DNA from: Nocardia shimofusensis NBRC 100134
Lineage (GTDB): Bacteria > Actinomycetota > Actinomycetes > Mycobacteriales > Mycobacteriaceae
Length of the DNA stretch: 64,000 nt
Reading direction: 5' to 3'
Assembly: GCF_001613125.1 (NCBI RefSeq)
Contig: NZ_BDBT01000024.1
Location: 1-64,000, forward strand
Positions 8,208 to 16,551 of the stretch are shown in pieces (the first letter of the stretch is position 1; each line of letters starts with the position of its first letter). The notes under the pieces are model-generated. The model was not told the origin of the DNA, did not search any database, and saw only the letters and a list, made by a program, of their open reading frames with translations. The position numbers and the translations under genes were made by a program.

Positions 8208-8957
8208 TCAGCGCACCCGTCGGCCGGAGTGGCGTCGCAAGAACAGTGTGAGCAGGACAGCCGCGCCGAGTCCGGCCAGGGCGACGAGGGTCAGCCGTCG
8301 GTTCGGCGACAAGCCCGCGGCGGCCATGATGTCGATCGGTTCGGCACCCTGCCGAGGACTGATCGGCCGGACGACCGAGTCTTGCGCGTTGTCGGTTCGC
8401 GCTGCGGTGAAGGTCGCCGTCACGCCCGCGCTCGATGCGGTGCCGTTCTGCGTCGCGGTGTCAGCGAGCGCGGAGTTCTCGCCCGCGTCCTGCGCCGCGC
8501 CGGCGGCGCTCGGGGCGGCGGTGAGCTCGGCGGCGAGGTTGTCGGCGAAGGTGCCGATCAAGGTGCCCGCCACTTCGGCCAGCGCGCCGCGGCCGAACTG
8601 GGCCGGTTTGCCGGTGATCGCCAGATCGGTGTCGACGAAAACATCGGTGACGCCGCCGGATTCGACGAGGCGGCAGGTGATGACGGCTTTGGCGGTGCCG
8701 TTGCCGCGGTTCTCGCGGCCGCTGCCCTCGAGCACCGCGATGCCCGCGGCCTCGTCCTGGGAGACGACCTTGATGATGCCCTTGTAGGACAGGCCGACGG
8801 GGCCGAGTTTGACCTTGATCCGGCCGTGGTAGTCGTCGCCCTCGCGGGAGGTGATGGTGGCCCCTGGTACGCACGGGGCCAGGCGCTCCAGGTCGAGCAG
8901 GACCGGCCACGCCTGATCGGCGGGGACGGGGATGGTGAAGGTGTTCTCGAGTTTCAC
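8208..8957 (-). CDS. coxG: CoxG family SRPBCC protein, Mo-hydroxylase accessory
   Basis: A 249-residue CoxG-like protein. Residues 1-150 form the SRPBCC fold of the CO dehydrogenase subunit G family, opening MKLENTFTIPVPADQAWPVL and with the loop LAPCVPGATI. In Oligotropha, CoxG helps anchor the CO dehydrogenase to the membrane. After a low-complexity linker there is one C-terminal membrane segment (LTLVALAGLGAAVLLTLFL) and an Arg-rich tail, which fits a tail-anchored adaptor. It lies 12 bases after the iron-sulfur subunit gene and ends the operon. Confidence 0.85.
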   Translation of the reverse strand: MKLENTFTIPVPADQAWPVLLDLERLAPCVPGATITSREGDDYHGRIKVKLGPVGLSYKGIIKVVSQDEAAGIAVLEGSGRENRGNGTAKAVITCRLVESGGVTDVFVDTDLAITGKPAQFGRGALAEVAGTLIGTFADNLAAELTAAPSAAGAAQDAGENSALADTATQNGTASSAGVTATFTAARTDNAQDSVVRPISPRQGAEPIDIMAAAGLSPNRRLTLVALAGLGAAVLLTLFLRRHSGRRVR

Positions 8958-8969
8958 GGTTCTCCTGGG

Positions 8970-9494
8970 TCAGATCTGCTGCGCCGAGGTCGATTCGGCG
9001 TCGGGCTCGGTGGCGTGTTCGTCGGCGGCGGCGCGGACGGCGCGCAGGATGCCCTGGTAGCCGGTGCAGCGGCAGAGGTTTCCGGACACGGCCTCGCGGA
9101 TCTGCTCGTCGCTGGGGTCGGGGTTGTCGTTCAGGAAGGCGGTCGCCGAGACGACGAAACCGGGTGTGCAGAAGCCGCATTGGAGGCCGTGATGGTCACG
9201 GAAGGCGCGCTGGACGCAGGAGAGTTCGCCGTCGGGACCGGCCAGGCCCTCGACAGTGGTGAGTTCGGCCCCGTCGGCCTGGACGGCGAAGACCAGGCAG
9301 GCGCGCACCGCCGCGCCGTCGAGCATGACGGTGCACGCGCCGCACACGCCGTGTTCGCAGCCCAGGTGGGTGCCGGTGAGACCGAGGCGTTCGCGCAGAT
9401 AGTCGGCCAGGGTAAGCCGGGGCGGAATGCGGTCGCGGCGGCGCACGCCGTTGACGACCACTCGGATCTCGACGTCGGGGGGTGCTTCAGTCAT
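8970..9494 (-). CDS. coxS: [2Fe-2S] small subunit of molybdenum hydroxylase
   Basis: A 174-residue small subunit of the xanthine oxidase/CO dehydrogenase family. It carries the plant-ferredoxin-type cluster motif (GCEHGVCGACTVMLDG, then RACLV) and the C-terminal cluster (QCGFCTPGF, then GNLCRCTGYQGI). It passes electrons from the molybdenum site to FAD on the medium subunit. The ATG at 9494 overlaps the end of the medium subunit gene by 8 bases. Further upstream codons would add a Pro/Ala-rich leader that the family lacks. Confidence 0.92.
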   Translation of the reverse strand: MTEAPPDVEIRVVVNGVRRRDRIPPRLTLADYLRERLGLTGTHLGCEHGVCGACTVMLDGAAVRACLVFAVQADGAELTTVEGLAGPDGELSCVQRAFRDHHGLQCGFCTPGFVVSATAFLNDNPDPSDEQIREAVSGNLCRCTGYQGILRAVRAAADEHATEPDAESTSAQQI

Positions 9495-10362
9495 TGCTCG
9501 CCTCCTCGAGAGCGCGCCGCCAGGCGCGGGTGACCATGACCGCGCCGACCCGGCGGCGGTATGCGGCGGAGCCGTGGACATCGGCGGGAACGGCGTCCAG
9601 GTCGGCCGTGGCGGCGCGGCCGATCTCCTCGGCGTCCACCTCCGCCGCCGGACGGCCGAGCAGTTCGGCTTCGGCCGCTCGTGCGCGCAGTGGGGTCGGG
9701 GCCAGGCCGAACAGGCCGATACCGACGCGTTCGATGCGGGAGTCGGCGTCGAGGCCGATCGCCACCGTGGCGCCGGCCATGGCGAAATCGCCCGCGCGGC
9801 GGGTGAATTCCTCGATGGCGAAACCCCGGCGGCCCGGCCAAGCCGGGAAATCGATGCCGACCAGCATTTCGTCGGGTTCCATCGCGGTGCTCCACAGACC
9901 GGTGAAGTAGTCGGCCGCGTCGATCGTCCGTTCGCCGTGCGGTGACAGCGTGCGCATCCGGGCGTCGAGAGTCAGTGCGACAGACGGGTATTCGGCGGCC
10001 GCGTCGGCATGGGCGATCGCACCGCCGATGGTGCCGCGATTGCGGATCTGGAAGTGGCCGATCAGCGGGGTGGCGCGGTGCAGCAGCGGCACGTGACGTC
10101 GGACGTTTTCGTCGCGGCCGACCGTCGCGTGGGTGGTGCCCGCGCCGACGCGCACGGTGTCACCGTCGAGGTCGATGCCGCGCAGTTCGGTGACCTTGCG
10201 CAGGTCGATCAGGTGCTCGAAGGCGGCCAGCCGCAGGGCCATCATCGGCACCAGGCTCTGACCACCGGCGATGATCTTGGCCTCGTCGCCGAGTTCGGCC
10301 AGCAGGTCCACGGTTTCGGTCGCGGTCTCGGGCGCGTGATAGGTGAAAGCGGCGGGTTTCAT
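9487..10362 (-). CDS. coxM: FAD-binding medium subunit of molybdenum hydroxylase
   Basis: A 291-residue medium subunit of the CoxM/CutM family. The FAD-binding PCMH domain is seen in AKIIAGGQSLVPMMALRL and the second FAD loop in IRNRGTIGGAIAHADAAAEY, followed by the CO dehydrogenase flavoprotein C-terminal domain. It takes electrons from the iron-sulfur subunit. Its ATG overlaps the coxL stop by 4 bases and its 3' end overlaps coxS by 8, so the operon is tightly coupled. Confidence 0.93.
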   Translation of the reverse strand: MKPAAFTYHAPETATETVDLLAELGDEAKIIAGGQSLVPMMALRLAAFEHLIDLRKVTELRGIDLDGDTVRVGAGTTHATVGRDENVRRHVPLLHRATPLIGHFQIRNRGTIGGAIAHADAAAEYPSVALTLDARMRTLSPHGERTIDAADYFTGLWSTAMEPDEMLVGIDFPAWPGRRGFAIEEFTRRAGDFAMAGATVAIGLDADSRIERVGIGLFGLAPTPLRARAAEAELLGRPAAEVDAEEIGRAATADLDAVPADVHGSAAYRRRVGAVMVTRAWRRALEEASND

Positions 10363-12710
10363 GCGGTGACCTCCCCGGTGTGGGTGATCGGGACGGCGGC
10401 GATCATCTCGACGATGCGAGCAGGCGAGAGCGGCAGGCGATCGATCTCGACGCCGAAGGGGGCCAGCGCGTCGGCGACGGCGTTGAGCACTGCCGGGGTG
10501 GAGCCGATCGCGCCGCCCTCGCCGACGCCCTTGAAGCCGCCCGGTCCGCTGCTGCGGGTTTCGATGTGGCCGATCTCGATGTGCGGGACCTCGGCCGCGG
10601 TGGGCATGAGGTAGTCGAGGAAAGTCGTGGCCACCGGATTGCCGTCGTCGTCGTAGGCGAGGTGCTCGTAGAGCGCGCCGCCGATGCCCTGCACGGTGCC
10701 GCCGTAGATCTGGCCCTCCACCACGTTCGGGTTGATCATCGGGCCCACGTCCTCGCTGACGATATAGCGCCGCAGGGTCACCGCGCCGGTGGCGATGTCG
10801 ACCTCGCAGGTGCACACGTGGGTGGCGTTGGCCCAGATCATCATCTGGTCGGCGCGATGGCGGCCGGTCGCCTCCAGGCCGGGAGACATGCCCGGCGGCA
10901 GTGCCTCGGTCTGGAAGTAGGCGATACGGGCGATCTCGGCCAGGGTGAGCGACTTGCCGGTCTCGCGCACACTCGCGCGGCCACCGGCGAAGTCGATCTC
11001 TTCGGCGGCGACCCCGAGATGGTGGGCGGCGATGGCGATGATCCGTTCGCGCAGGATCTCCGCCGTCGCCGCGATCGCGCCCGCGGCCATCGATCCGGAT
11101 CGGCTGCCGTTGGTGCCGCCGCCCATCGGGGCTACGGCGGTGTCGCCCTGCAGGGTCTGCACGTCGGCGATGTCGATGCCGAGGGCGTCGGCGGTCAGCT
11201 GGATCGCCGTGGTCTCCAGGCTGTTGCCCGCCGAACCACCGGACAGATGCACGTTCACCTTGCCGGTCGGCGCGATGCGGATGGTCGCGCCCTCGGTGCT
11301 CAGGAACGGGGTCGCGCCGGTGGTCGGCTCGATGTAGGTGCAGGTGCCGACGCCGAGGTAGCGGCCCTCGGCGCGAGCGGCGGCCTGCTCGGCGCGGAAG
11401 GCGTCGTAGTCGAGCATGCTCAGGGCTTGCTCGAAGCACTCCAGAGGGGTGGCGTCGGAGTAGGGCATGCCGTTGGGGTTGAAGGTCGGCATCTCGTCGT
11501 GGCGCAGCATGTTGCGCCTCCTCAGCTCGGCCGGGTCGATGCCGATCTGCCGGGCGGCCGCGTCGAGCAGCAGTTCCCGGGAGAGGGATTCGAACTGCCA
11601 CGGGCCGCGATAGGCGACCCGGCCGACGGTGTTGGAGTAGTACGAGGCGGTGCTGAAGCCCGCTTGCGGAACCCGATACGGGCCGGGGAAGAGCATGCCG
11701 ACGGCGATCGAGGCGGTCAGCGGCGAGGGGATCGGATACGCGCCGACGTTCTGCACGTGGTCGATGGTGGCGGCCAGGATGGTGCCCTCGGCGTCGAAGG
11801 CCATCGCCACCTCGCCGTGCTCGTGCCGGGCCATGCCCGCCGACATGAGGTTCTCCTGGCGGTCCTCGATCCATTTGATCGCGGTGCCGAGCTTGCGGGC
11901 GGCCAGCGCCACGCAGCTGTCCTCCCGTTGCGGGGCGACCTTCTGACCGAAGCCGCCGCCGGTGTCGCGCACGATCGCGCGCACCCGGTGCTCGTCGACG
12001 CCCAGCAGCCGGGCGAAGAAGCCGCGCACCTCGTGCGGCGACTGGGTGGAGGTCCAGACCGTCAGTTCGCCGACGCCGGAGGACCATTCGGCGATGATGC
12101 CGCGGGTCTCCAGCGGGACGGGGGAGTAGGCCTGCTGGTGGATGGTCCGGCGCACGGTGTGGGCGGCCTCGTCGAAGACCGGCGCGAGATCGGCGGGCGG
12201 ACGGCCGCCGAGACCACCGGCGGAATTGCCCGTGTGGGCGGCGTGCACGAGTTCCGGTGAGTCGGCGGCGGTGGCGTAGTCGACGACCGGGGGCAGCGGT
12301 TCGTAGTCGACGACGACCAGTTCGGCGGCGTCCTCGGCGATATAGCGGTCCTGGGCGATCACCATGACCACCGGGTCGCCGACGAAACGGACCTCGCCTT
12401 CGGCGAGCGGCGGACGCGACACCTCGGGGAAGCCGGGGGTGTCCAGCGCGTAGGAGATCTCGGCGACGCCGCCGTTGAGGTCGGCGGCGGTGTAGACGGC
12501 CAGGACGCCGTCGAGCTCGAGCGCGTCGCGCACGTCGACGCCGGTGATGGTGGCGCGCGGTAGCGGACTGCGGACGAAACAGGCGTGTGCCATGCCCGGC
12601 CTGGTCACATCGTCGACGTAGACGCCGGCGCCGGTGAGCAGGCGGGCGTCCTCGACACGGGGGACGCGGCTGCCGACCGCCCCGGTGACGGGCACGCCGG
12701 TGGCGGTCAC
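10359..12710 (-). CDS. coxL: Molybdenum-binding large subunit, CoxL-like with atypical active-site loop
   Basis: A 783-residue large subunit of the xanthine dehydrogenase/CO dehydrogenase family, the Mo-pterin catalytic subunit. Family features include RVEDARLLTGAGVYVDD at the N-terminus, RDTGGGFGQK, and the base-providing Glu in GVGEGGAIGS near the C-terminus. The loop that separates CO dehydrogenase forms reads AYRGPWQ (Tyr367). Form I enzymes have AYRCSFR there and form II have AYRGAGR, so oxidation of CO is not supported and the substrate is open. GTG start at 12710 after GGAG at 8-nt spacing. First gene of an L-M-S-G operon. Confidence 0.92.
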   Translation of the reverse strand: MTATGVPVTGAVGSRVPRVEDARLLTGAGVYVDDVTRPGMAHACFVRSPLPRATITGVDVRDALELDGVLAVYTAADLNGGVAEISYALDTPGFPEVSRPPLAEGEVRFVGDPVVMVIAQDRYIAEDAAELVVVDYEPLPPVVDYATAADSPELVHAAHTGNSAGGLGGRPPADLAPVFDEAAHTVRRTIHQQAYSPVPLETRGIIAEWSSGVGELTVWTSTQSPHEVRGFFARLLGVDEHRVRAIVRDTGGGFGQKVAPQREDSCVALAARKLGTAIKWIEDRQENLMSAGMARHEHGEVAMAFDAEGTILAATIDHVQNVGAYPIPSPLTASIAVGMLFPGPYRVPQAGFSTASYYSNTVGRVAYRGPWQFESLSRELLLDAAARQIGIDPAELRRRNMLRHDEMPTFNPNGMPYSDATPLECFEQALSMLDYDAFRAEQAAARAEGRYLGVGTCTYIEPTTGATPFLSTEGATIRIAPTGKVNVHLSGGSAGNSLETTAIQLTADALGIDIADVQTLQGDTAVAPMGGGTNGSRSGSMAAGAIAATAEILRERIIAIAAHHLGVAAEEIDFAGGRASVRETGKSLTLAEIARIAYFQTEALPPGMSPGLEATGRHRADQMMIWANATHVCTCEVDIATGAVTLRRYIVSEDVGPMINPNVVEGQIYGGTVQGIGGALYEHLAYDDDGNPVATTFLDYLMPTAAEVPHIEIGHIETRSSGPGGFKGVGEGGAIGSTPAVLNAVADALAPFGVEIDRLPLSPARIVEMIAAVPITHTGEVTA

Positions 12711-12979
12711 CGTGGGCTCCGTCGGATCGCTGTGAGCGGATGGAGCGTGCTGTGCGACAGCCTGATTCGAGTCATCCGGCGGTTCCTCCGTTCCCGTGGA
12801 GCAGGCGGTGGCCGTGTCACGACCACCGCTTCCTGTCTAACATCGGCGTTCGCGCACCGTCAATGCAGCATATGCCTTGATCGAGAATCATATATAGAAA
12901 TTGTGAGAGTGCTATTCTCGTGGTGCTATTCTCGCAGGAGAACCGGTATTCGCGCCGGTACCACGGTGAGGAGGCGATC
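12711..12979. promoter_or_regulatory. Divergent control region between coxL and xdhC-like genes
   Basis: A 269-base divergent region with an AT-rich core at 12865-12935. It contains CGAGAAT at 12882-12888 and two copies of the 12-mer GTGCTATTCTCG (12909-12920 and 12923-12934, period 14). The ATTCTCG ends of both copies are the inverse of the first element. This looks like an operator array with tandem and inverted half sites over a TATATA-containing promoter. No regulator gene is adjacent, so the factor is unknown. Confidence 0.5.
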
Positions 12980-14113
12980 ATGCGTGCGCTGGCCGGGCAG
13001 TTGTCGCACTGGCATGCCGAGCGGGTCGAGTACGCGCTGGCCACCGTCGTCGCCGTACGCGGAAGTGCGCCGCGGGCGATCGGGGCGGTGATGGCCGTCG
13101 ACGCGGCGGGCAACGTGCGCGGGAGCCTCTCCGGCGGGTGCGTAGAGGGGGAGGTGTTGCAGGTGTGCCAGGAAGTTCTGGTCACCGGGACGCCGGTGCG
13201 CCGTCGATTCGGTTACGAAGACGCCGACGCTTTCGCGGTGGGGTTGACCTGCGGGGGCGAGCTCGATGTCTTCGTCCAGCGCGTCACCGTCGCCGAGCAT
13301 CGGGTCGTCGAGGCCGTGCTGGCCGAGGATGTTCCGGTCGCGCTGGTTCGTGATCTCGACACCGGCGCACTGTTGTCGGTCACCCGCACGGAGATGACGA
13401 CCACGGTCGGCGCCGCGGACACCAGGACATGGCCTGCGGCGGTGGTGCAGCGGGCGCGCGCGATGCTGGAAGCCGGCGCGAGCGGCGTGTGCACGGTGGG
13501 CTGCGGAACCGAGGAACGGACCGTGCTGGTCGAGTCGTTCACCACCCGCCCCCGCATGATCGTCTTCGGCTCGACGGATTTCACCGTCGCCCTCTGCCGT
13601 GTCGGCGCGCTGCTCGGCTATCGGGTGACGGTGTGCGAAGCGCGGCCCGCCTTCGCCGATCCGGCCCGGCTCCCCGGGGCCGACGAGGTCGTCGTCGCCT
13701 GGCCGCATCGGTATCTGCGCGACACCCCGGTCGACGGACGCACGGTGATCTGCGTACTCACCCACGATCCGAAGTTCGACATCCCGGTCCTGGCCGAGGC
13801 GCTGCGTCTGCCGGTCGCCTATGTGGGGGCGATGGGCTCGCGCCGGGCGGACCGGGAGCGACGCGCGCACTTGCGCGATGCCGGGGTCGGGGAGCGGGAA
13901 CTACGCAGACTGCACTCCCCGATCGGGCTGGAACTGGGTGGCCGGACACCGGAGGAGACCGCCGTGGCCATCGCCGCGGAGATCGTGGCCGTGCGCAACG
14001 GCGGATCGGCGCGACCGCTGTCGGCGACCGATCGGGCCATCCATCCCGACACCGCCGATCGACAGACGGCGGACATGCCTGCGGCCCGCCCCGGCATTCG
14101 TGAGAGTGCCTGA
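12980..14113 (+). CDS. XdhC/CoxI family molybdenum cofactor insertion factor
   Basis: A 377-residue XdhC-type protein. The N-terminal XdhC_CoxI domain shows VVAVRGSAPRAIGAVMAV and GSLSGGCVEGEV. The C-terminal Rossmann domain includes MIVFGSTDFTVALCR and AYVGAMGSRRADRERRAHL. XdhC proteins bind molybdenum cofactor, promote its sulfuration and load it into xanthine-dehydrogenase-type enzymes. The ATG at 12980 follows GAGGAGG at ideal spacing. Being divergent from coxLMSG, it is the likely dedicated maturase of that enzyme. The tail after residue 340 is variable. Confidence 0.9.
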   Translation: MRALAGQLSHWHAERVEYALATVVAVRGSAPRAIGAVMAVDAAGNVRGSLSGGCVEGEVLQVCQEVLVTGTPVRRRFGYEDADAFAVGLTCGGELDVFVQRVTVAEHRVVEAVLAEDVPVALVRDLDTGALLSVTRTEMTTTVGAADTRTWPAAVVQRARAMLEAGASGVCTVGCGTEERTVLVESFTTRPRMIVFGSTDFTVALCRVGALLGYRVTVCEARPAFADPARLPGADEVVVAWPHRYLRDTPVDGRTVICVLTHDPKFDIPVLAEALRLPVAYVGAMGSRRADRERRAHLRDAGVGERELRRLHSPIGLELGGRTPEETAVAIAAEIVAVRNGGSARPLSATDRAIHPDTADRQTADMPAARPGIRESA

Positions 14114-14145
14114 GCGGGCCGCATCGGCCGCGCCTGAACCGTGGC

Positions 14146-14790
14146 TCAGCGGTCCAGGCGAAGTGTGAAGAAGTACGGCTGCGGCGCGCCGCGCTGATCC
14201 ATCACGCCGAGCAGCGTGTGCTCGTCGACGCGGCGGAAGACGTCGATGATCGGCAGGTGGTCGTAAACCATCGCCGCGCTCACCTTGCCCCGGAACTCGA
14301 TCGCCCGCAGCCGGGCCCGCGGCTGGCTGGTGCGCAGGCCCAGCGCCAGCACGGGCAGCGCCTTCTTGCCTCGGGCGACCAGCTCGTTGGGGATCTTGCC
14401 CGCCAGGCTCAGCGGCACGCGCCGCGGATCGACGGAGAAGATGCCCCGACCCGGTGTCGAGAACAGCAGCGGGTGCACTGCTTCCGGGCCGTCGAACTGC
14501 TTGCCGTACCAGCCGGACGCGGTGAGCAGGCCGTCCATGGGATGGCCTGTGACGATCTCGCCGCCCCGCCACCGGCCGAGGGTGATGTCGTCGACGGCGA
14601 CCGTCGGCAGGCGATCGAAGAAGGTGGTGACCTCTTCGTAGCTGCCGCCGTCACGTTCGAGCGCGGTGAGGATCTCCATCGCTTCGGCTTCGGTGAGAAG
14701 CCCCGCGCCGTCGCTGGTGGATTCGGTGGGCCTACTGGCACTGGATTCGGTGGGCATGAGCCTGGTCGCTCCTGGGGTCTGCCGGTTCAT
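14146..14790 (-). CDS. GXWXG / DUF4334 domain protein
   Basis: A 214-residue protein with the GXWXG motif as LGRWRGGEI around residue 76 and the DUF4334 C-terminal region (ARLRAIEFRGKVSAAMVYD, PIIDVFRRVDEHTLLGVMD, then FFTLRL). The function of this beta-rich family is unknown; members often sit beside redox enzymes. The ATG overlaps the stop of the GMC oxidoreductase gene (ATGA), so it is translationally coupled to it. An ATG at 14757 is an alternative start. Confidence 0.85.
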   Translation of the reverse strand: MNRQTPGATRLMPTESSASRPTESTSDGAGLLTEAEAMEILTALERDGGSYEEVTTFFDRLPTVAVDDITLGRWRGGEIVTGHPMDGLLTASGWYGKQFDGPEAVHPLLFSTPGRGIFSVDPRRVPLSLAGKIPNELVARGKKALPVLALGLRTSQPRARLRAIEFRGKVSAAMVYDHLPIIDVFRRVDEHTLLGVMDQRGAPQPYFFTLRLDR

Positions 14791-16544
14791 CCGCGGGGTT
14801 CGGCGGCCGGTTCCGGCGTGGTGGACGAGGTCGTGATCTCCACGATAGGCAGTCGCAGCGCGGCGGGCGCCTGTGGCGGCACGACGGGATTGCGCGGCGC
14901 GATCGGAGCCAGCCGACGGTACGGCTCACCCTGCTTCGGCCGCTGGTCCTGCTCACCCTTGTTCGGCCACAACGAGACCGCGCGCTCGGACTGCGCGGTG
15001 ATCGTCAGCGACGGGTTCACACCCAGGTTCGCCGAGATGGTCGAGCCGTCGATGACGTGCAGGCCCTGGTAGCCGTACATCCGGTGGTACGGGTCCACCA
15101 CGCCGGTCTCCGGCGAATCGCCGATGACGCAGCCGCCGATGAAGTGACCGGTCATCGGGATGTCGAAGATCGCGCTGCTCGGCGCGCCCGCGATACCGTC
15201 GATCTTCTCGGCCACCCGGTGCCCGACGTCGTGCGCCGCCGGAATCCAGGTCGGATTCGGTTCGCCCACACCCTGTTTGGTGGTCATCTTGCGACCGAAC
15301 AGACCGCGCTTGGTGTAGGTGGTGATGGAGTTGTCCAGTGACTGCATCACCAGCAGGCCGATCATCTGCTCCGACCAGTGGCGCGGGTTGTGCAGGTGCA
15401 GCGCGTCGCGCAGGCCGATCTTGCGCATGGTGCTCGCCCAAACGCGGACATTGCCCCGCTTGCCGTCGGGATCGAACATGGCGGTGCCCATCAGGGCGAT
15501 CAGGTTGCTGCCCTTGCCATAACGCACCGGCTCGATATGGGTGTCGTGGTCGGGGTGGATCGAGGAGGTGATCGCGACGCCCTTGGTGAAATCGTTGTCC
15601 TTGCGGCGGCTCCGAATCGACAGCAGCTCTTCGGAATTGGTGCGCGAGAGCTCACCGAGGCGCGGCGAGATGCCGGGCAGCGAGCCGCGATCGCGCAGCT
15701 TGTGCAGCAGCTTCTGGGTGCCAAGCGCCGCCGCGGAGAAGATCACCTGTTCGGCGGTGAAGGTGCGCTTGGCCTTGCGGACCCAGCGGCCGGTGCGCAC
15801 GGTGGTGATCTCGTAGCCGCCGCCCGCCTTCGGGCGCACATCGGTCACCGTGGTGAGCGGGTGCACCTCGGCGCCCGCCTTCTCGGCCAGGTAGAGGTAG
15901 TTCTTTACCAGGGTGTTCTTGGCGTTGTGCCGGCAACCGGTCATGCATTCGCCGCAGTGGGTGCAGGTGGCGCGGTCGGGGCCGACGCCGCCGAAGAACG
16001 GGTCGGGCACCGGCTGGCCGGGCTTGGCGTCCTTGCCGCCGAAGATCACGCCGACCTGCGTGGGACCGTAGGTGTCGGAGATGCCCATGTCCTCGGCGAC
16101 CGCGGCGAGCACCCGGTCCGACGGGGTGGTCGCCGGGTTGGTCGTCACGCCCAGCATCCGCTTGGCCTGGTCGTAGTGCGGGGCGAGTTCTTCTTTCCAG
16201 TCGGTGATGTGCGCCCACTGGCGGTCCTGGTAGAAGCGGTCCGGCGGCTCGTAGAGGGTGTTGGCGTACACCAGAGAACCGCCGCCGACGCCCGCGCCGG
16301 CCATGATGAAGGTGTCCTTGAGCAGGGTCAGGCGCTGGATGCCGAAGCAACCGAGGGCCGGGGCCCACAGGTACTTCTTGGTCTCCCAGTTGTTGGTGGC
16401 GAACTCGTCGTCGGCGAAGCGCCTGCCCGCCTCGAGCACGCCGACCCGGTAGCCCTTCTCGGTCAGGCGCAGCGCGCTCACGCTGCCGCCGAAGCCGGAG
16501 CCGACGATCACCACGTCGTAATCGAACGTCATCAGATTCACCAT
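14787..16544 (-). CDS. GMC family oxidoreductase, ChoD-like
   Basis: A 585-residue FAD-dependent GMC oxidoreductase resembling the mycobacterial putative cholesterol oxidase ChoD. The ADP-binding fold is DVVIVGSGFGGSVSALRL, followed by AGAGVGGGSLVYANTLYE. A Cys-rich stretch CTHCGECMTGCRHNAKN near residue 200 is typical of this subgroup. The C-terminal GMC domain holds MTGHFIGGCVIGD and NLGVNPSLTITA. No signal peptide is present, so it is cytosolic. It starts 8 bases after the monooxygenase gene and is coupled to the DUF4334 gene. Sterol oxidation is a family-based guess, not shown. Confidence 0.88.
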   Translation of the reverse strand: MVNLMTFDYDVVIVGSGFGGSVSALRLTEKGYRVGVLEAGRRFADDEFATNNWETKKYLWAPALGCFGIQRLTLLKDTFIMAGAGVGGGSLVYANTLYEPPDRFYQDRQWAHITDWKEELAPHYDQAKRMLGVTTNPATTPSDRVLAAVAEDMGISDTYGPTQVGVIFGGKDAKPGQPVPDPFFGGVGPDRATCTHCGECMTGCRHNAKNTLVKNYLYLAEKAGAEVHPLTTVTDVRPKAGGGYEITTVRTGRWVRKAKRTFTAEQVIFSAAALGTQKLLHKLRDRGSLPGISPRLGELSRTNSEELLSIRSRRKDNDFTKGVAITSSIHPDHDTHIEPVRYGKGSNLIALMGTAMFDPDGKRGNVRVWASTMRKIGLRDALHLHNPRHWSEQMIGLLVMQSLDNSITTYTKRGLFGRKMTTKQGVGEPNPTWIPAAHDVGHRVAEKIDGIAGAPSSAIFDIPMTGHFIGGCVIGDSPETGVVDPYHRMYGYQGLHVIDGSTISANLGVNPSLTITAQSERAVSLWPNKGEQDQRPKQGEPYRRLAPIAPRNPVVPPQAPAALRLPIVEITTSSTTPEPAAEPRG

Positions 16545-16551
16545 TCTCGTC

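Noticed and set aside
9487..12087. A long minus-strand open frame of about 866 codons running through coxL into coxM
   Set aside because: Only its last 291 codons are coxM. The rest is the coxL gene in the wrong frame, with Arg/Gly/Pro-rich composition and no family features.
8970..14113. Annotation of the operon as a true CO dehydrogenase
   Set aside because: The AYRGPWQ loop lacks the Cys of form I and differs from form II, so I keep only the family name.
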